Shown: piece by piece, positions 5,811 through 7,180 of the stretch
How positions within the stretch are numbered: the first letter of the stretch is position 1
How the letters are laid out: each line of letters opens with the position of its first letter
Assembly (NCBI GenBank): GCA_004554105.1
Contig: SFNW01000095.1
Span: 1 to 7,180 of the forward strand
Direction: 5' to 3'
DNA: 7,180 bases
DNA from: Clostridiales bacterium
GTDB lineage: Bacteria; Bacillota; Clostridia; Oscillospirales; CAG-272
Program-made: the position numbers and the translations under genes
Notes under the pieces: model-generated
Database searches by the model: none
What the model saw: only the letters and a program-made list of their open reading frames with translations
Told to the model about the DNA's origin: nothing

Positions 5811-7180
5811 TTAGTTTTCGTCTGCTGCCTTTTTTGCAGTCTTTTTTGCGGGGGCTTTCTTTGCTGCCGCAGGCTTCTCCGCATCGGACTTTGCCGCCTT
5901 CTTTGCGGGCTTCTCCTCTGCATCGTCCGCTTTCTTTGCGGTCGTCTTCTTTGCGGCGGGCTTCTTCTCGGCGTCCGCATCGTCTGCCGCTTTCTTTGCA
6001 GACTTCTTTGCAACCGATGCGTTCTCCTTGACAAGGTCAAACGCCTTCTTGACGACGATGTCTGCCGCGATGTCCTCGGAGGCGATTGCGCTCTTGACCT
6101 GCTCGACTTCCATGCCGTAGCCCTCGGCAATCTTCTTGTACTCGTCCTCGATTTCCGCGTCGGTTGCGGTCAGCTTCTCGAGCTTGGCAATCGTTTCGAG
6201 TGCAAGACGCATCTTGACCTGCTTTTCAGCCTGCGGACGCATTTGCTCGCGCAGCATATCAAGCGTCTGACCCGTATACTTGAAATAGGTCGAGAGGTCG
6301 AGCCCCTGCATACGCAGGCGGTTGTCGTAGTCGCGGACGAAGTTCTCGGTCTCGGTGGTGAACATAACCTCGGGAATCTCGGCTTCAAGCAGACCGATGA
6401 GCGCGTCGGTCAACTGTTCGTCGACATTTGCATCGGCGGCTTTCTCGTTTCTCTCGGCAAGTTTTGCCTTAACGTCTGCCTTATATTCATCGAGCGTGTC
6501 AAATTCCGAAACGTCCTTCGCAAATTCGTCGTCGAGCGCGGGAAGCTCTTCGACCTTCAGGCTGTTGAGCTTAACCTTGAATACGGCGGGCTTACCTGCG
6601 AGTTCGGTTGCATGGTAGTCTTCGGGGAAGGTGACGTTGACGTCGAATTCTTCGCCGACCTTCTTGCCGATGATCTGATCCTCAAAGCCGGGGATAAATG
6701 CGCCCGAGCCGAGCTTCAGCGTGTGACCCTCTGCCTTGCCGCCGTCAAACTGCTTGCCGTCGACATAGCCGTCAAAGTCGATGTTCGTGATGTCGTCCTT
6801 CTTTGCAGCGCGGTCGGTGACTTCAATTTCGCGGCTGTTGCGGCGGCGCACATTCTCGATTTCTTCCTTGACGTCTGCAGCGGTGACCGACTTTACGTCC
6901 TTCGTAACCTTGATACCCTTGTAGTTTGCGATCTTCGCCTCGGGCTTTACCGTGACCTTTGCGGTCATGGCAACGCCGTTTTCGTCAATGGTCGTAATAT
7001 CGAATTCGGGCTGACCGATGATTTCGAGACCCGAAGCCTTTGCGGCGTCCTCATAAGCGGCGGGCAGGCAATCGTTGATTGCTTCTTCATAGAATACGCC
7101 CGTGCCGTACATTTTTTCAATCAGATGACGGGGCGCTTTGCCCTTTCTGAAGCCGGGAATCGTGATATTCTTCGAGTTTT
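5811..7180 (-). CDS. tig: Trigger factor, 5' end outside window
   Basis: A ribosome-bound chaperone that meets nascent chains at the exit tunnel. The frame is open to the right window edge, so the Met codon at 7112-7110 is internal. The codons before it encode NSKNITIPGFRKGKAPR, with the ribosome-docking GFRKGKAP motif at 7154-7131. By comparison with E. coli, about 35 N-terminal residues are missing. Counting from the Met at 7112, the FKBP-like PPIase domain covers about 104-188 (NIDFDGYVDGKQFDGG, GSGAFIPGFEDQIIG, FPEDYHATELAGK). The helical C-terminal chaperone domain covers about 190-365 (IPEVM at 246-250, RMQGLDLSTYFKYTG). Residues 366-433 are a Lys/Ala-rich tail not found in E. coli or B. 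subtilis trigger factor. The whole protein would be near 490 residues, longer than the usual 430 or so. clpP and clpX follow, the common bacterial order. Confidence 0.95.
   Translation of the reverse strand, partial: NSKNITIPGFRKGKAPRHLIEKMYGTGVFYEEAINDCLPAAYEDAAKASGLEIIGQPEFDITTIDENGVAMTAKVTVKPEAKIANYKGIKVTKDVKSVTAADVKEEIENVRRRNSREIEVTDRAAKKDDITNIDFDGYVDGKQFDGGKAEGHTLKLGSGAFIPGFEDQIIGKKVGEEFDVNVTFPEDYHATELAGKPAVFKVKLNSLKVEELPALDDEFAKDVSEFDTLDEYKADVKAKLAERNEKAADANVDEQLTDALIGLLEAEIPEVMFTTETENFVRDYDNRLRMQGLDLSTYFKYTGQTLDMLREQMRPQAEKQVKMRLALETIAKLEKLTATDAEIEDEYKKIAEGYGMEVEQVKSAIASEDIAADIVVKKAFDLVKENASVAKKSAKKAADDADAEKKPAAKKTTAKKADDAEEKPAKKAAKSDAEKPAAAKKAPAKKTAKKAADEN
5814..6017 (-). other. Lys/Ala-rich histone H1-like tail of trigger factor
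   Basis: This part of tig encodes 68 residues with 21 Lys and 23 Ala, plus Asp/Glu, Pro, Thr and Ser. It is built from repeated units such as AKKSAKKA, AAKKTTAKKA and APAKKTAKKA, with acidic spacers (DDADAE, DDAEE), for a net charge of about +9. It has no hydrophobic core and is predicted to be disordered. Similar AKK repeats occur in histone H1-like bacterial proteins and in tails of some ribosome- or nucleic-acid-associated proteins. A role in binding rRNA or other RNA is plausible but inferred. The frame stays intact to the stop codon, so it is a true extension and not a frameshift product. Confidence 0.8.

Noticed and set aside
5723..6130. Arg/Ser-rich 135-codon frame on the minus strand
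   Set aside because: Out-of-frame reading of the repetitive Lys/Ala tail of tig; its low complexity comes from the coding repeats of the true frame.

Overview
The window is a compact, GC-rich stretch of bacterial chromosome, most likely from the Clostridia (Firmicutes), and probably a gut Oscillospiraceae/Ruminococcaceae-type genome. The grounds are strong Shine-Dalgarno sites (AGGAGG, AGGAG), a tig-clpP-clpX block in the usual order, a PurA of the variant type I associate with Clostridia, and a hairpin-rich interspersed repeat of a kind I recall from that group. The lineage is inferred; no phylogenetic marker was compared.

Layout. Positions 1-68 hold no feature I can support. A terminator-like hairpin (69-101) stands just before the plus-strand genes purB (113-1549) and purA (1570-2868). 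These encode adenylosuccinate lyase and synthetase, the two enzymes that turn IMP into AMP; PurB also acts one step earlier, in IMP synthesis. A perfect hairpin terminator (2873-2901) separates purA from a YjjG/YfnB-type HAD nucleotidase (2915-3601). On the minus strand, reading right to left, are tig (trigger factor, 5' end outside the window), clpP and clpX. They encode a ribosome-bound chaperone and the two parts of the ClpXP protease. The two gene sets converge at 3601-3831.

The most interesting part is the 229-bp convergent intergenic region. It appears to hold a 185-bp non-coding, MITE-like element (about 3616-3800) built almost entirely of hairpins. Its two arms are inverted copies that keep their pairing although the stem sequences differ. 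The element is flanked by an exact 12-bp direct repeat, AACGGGGCGCAT (3604-3615 and 3801-3812). Removing the element and one repeat copy restores a symmetrical 14-bp bidirectional terminator that exactly fills the gap between the HAD and clpX stop codons. The simplest reading is that a small mobile repeat inserted into a shared terminator, left the plus-strand terminator working and took the U-tract from the clpX side.

Other points of note: a PurB that closely resembles the animal enzyme, a PurA with changes at positions that bind IMP in the E. coli enzyme, and a Lys/Ala-rich histone H1-like tail of about 68 residues on trigger factor. Apart from the repeat element this is an ordinary housekeeping region; I see no defence system, CRISPR array, phage gene or tRNA.
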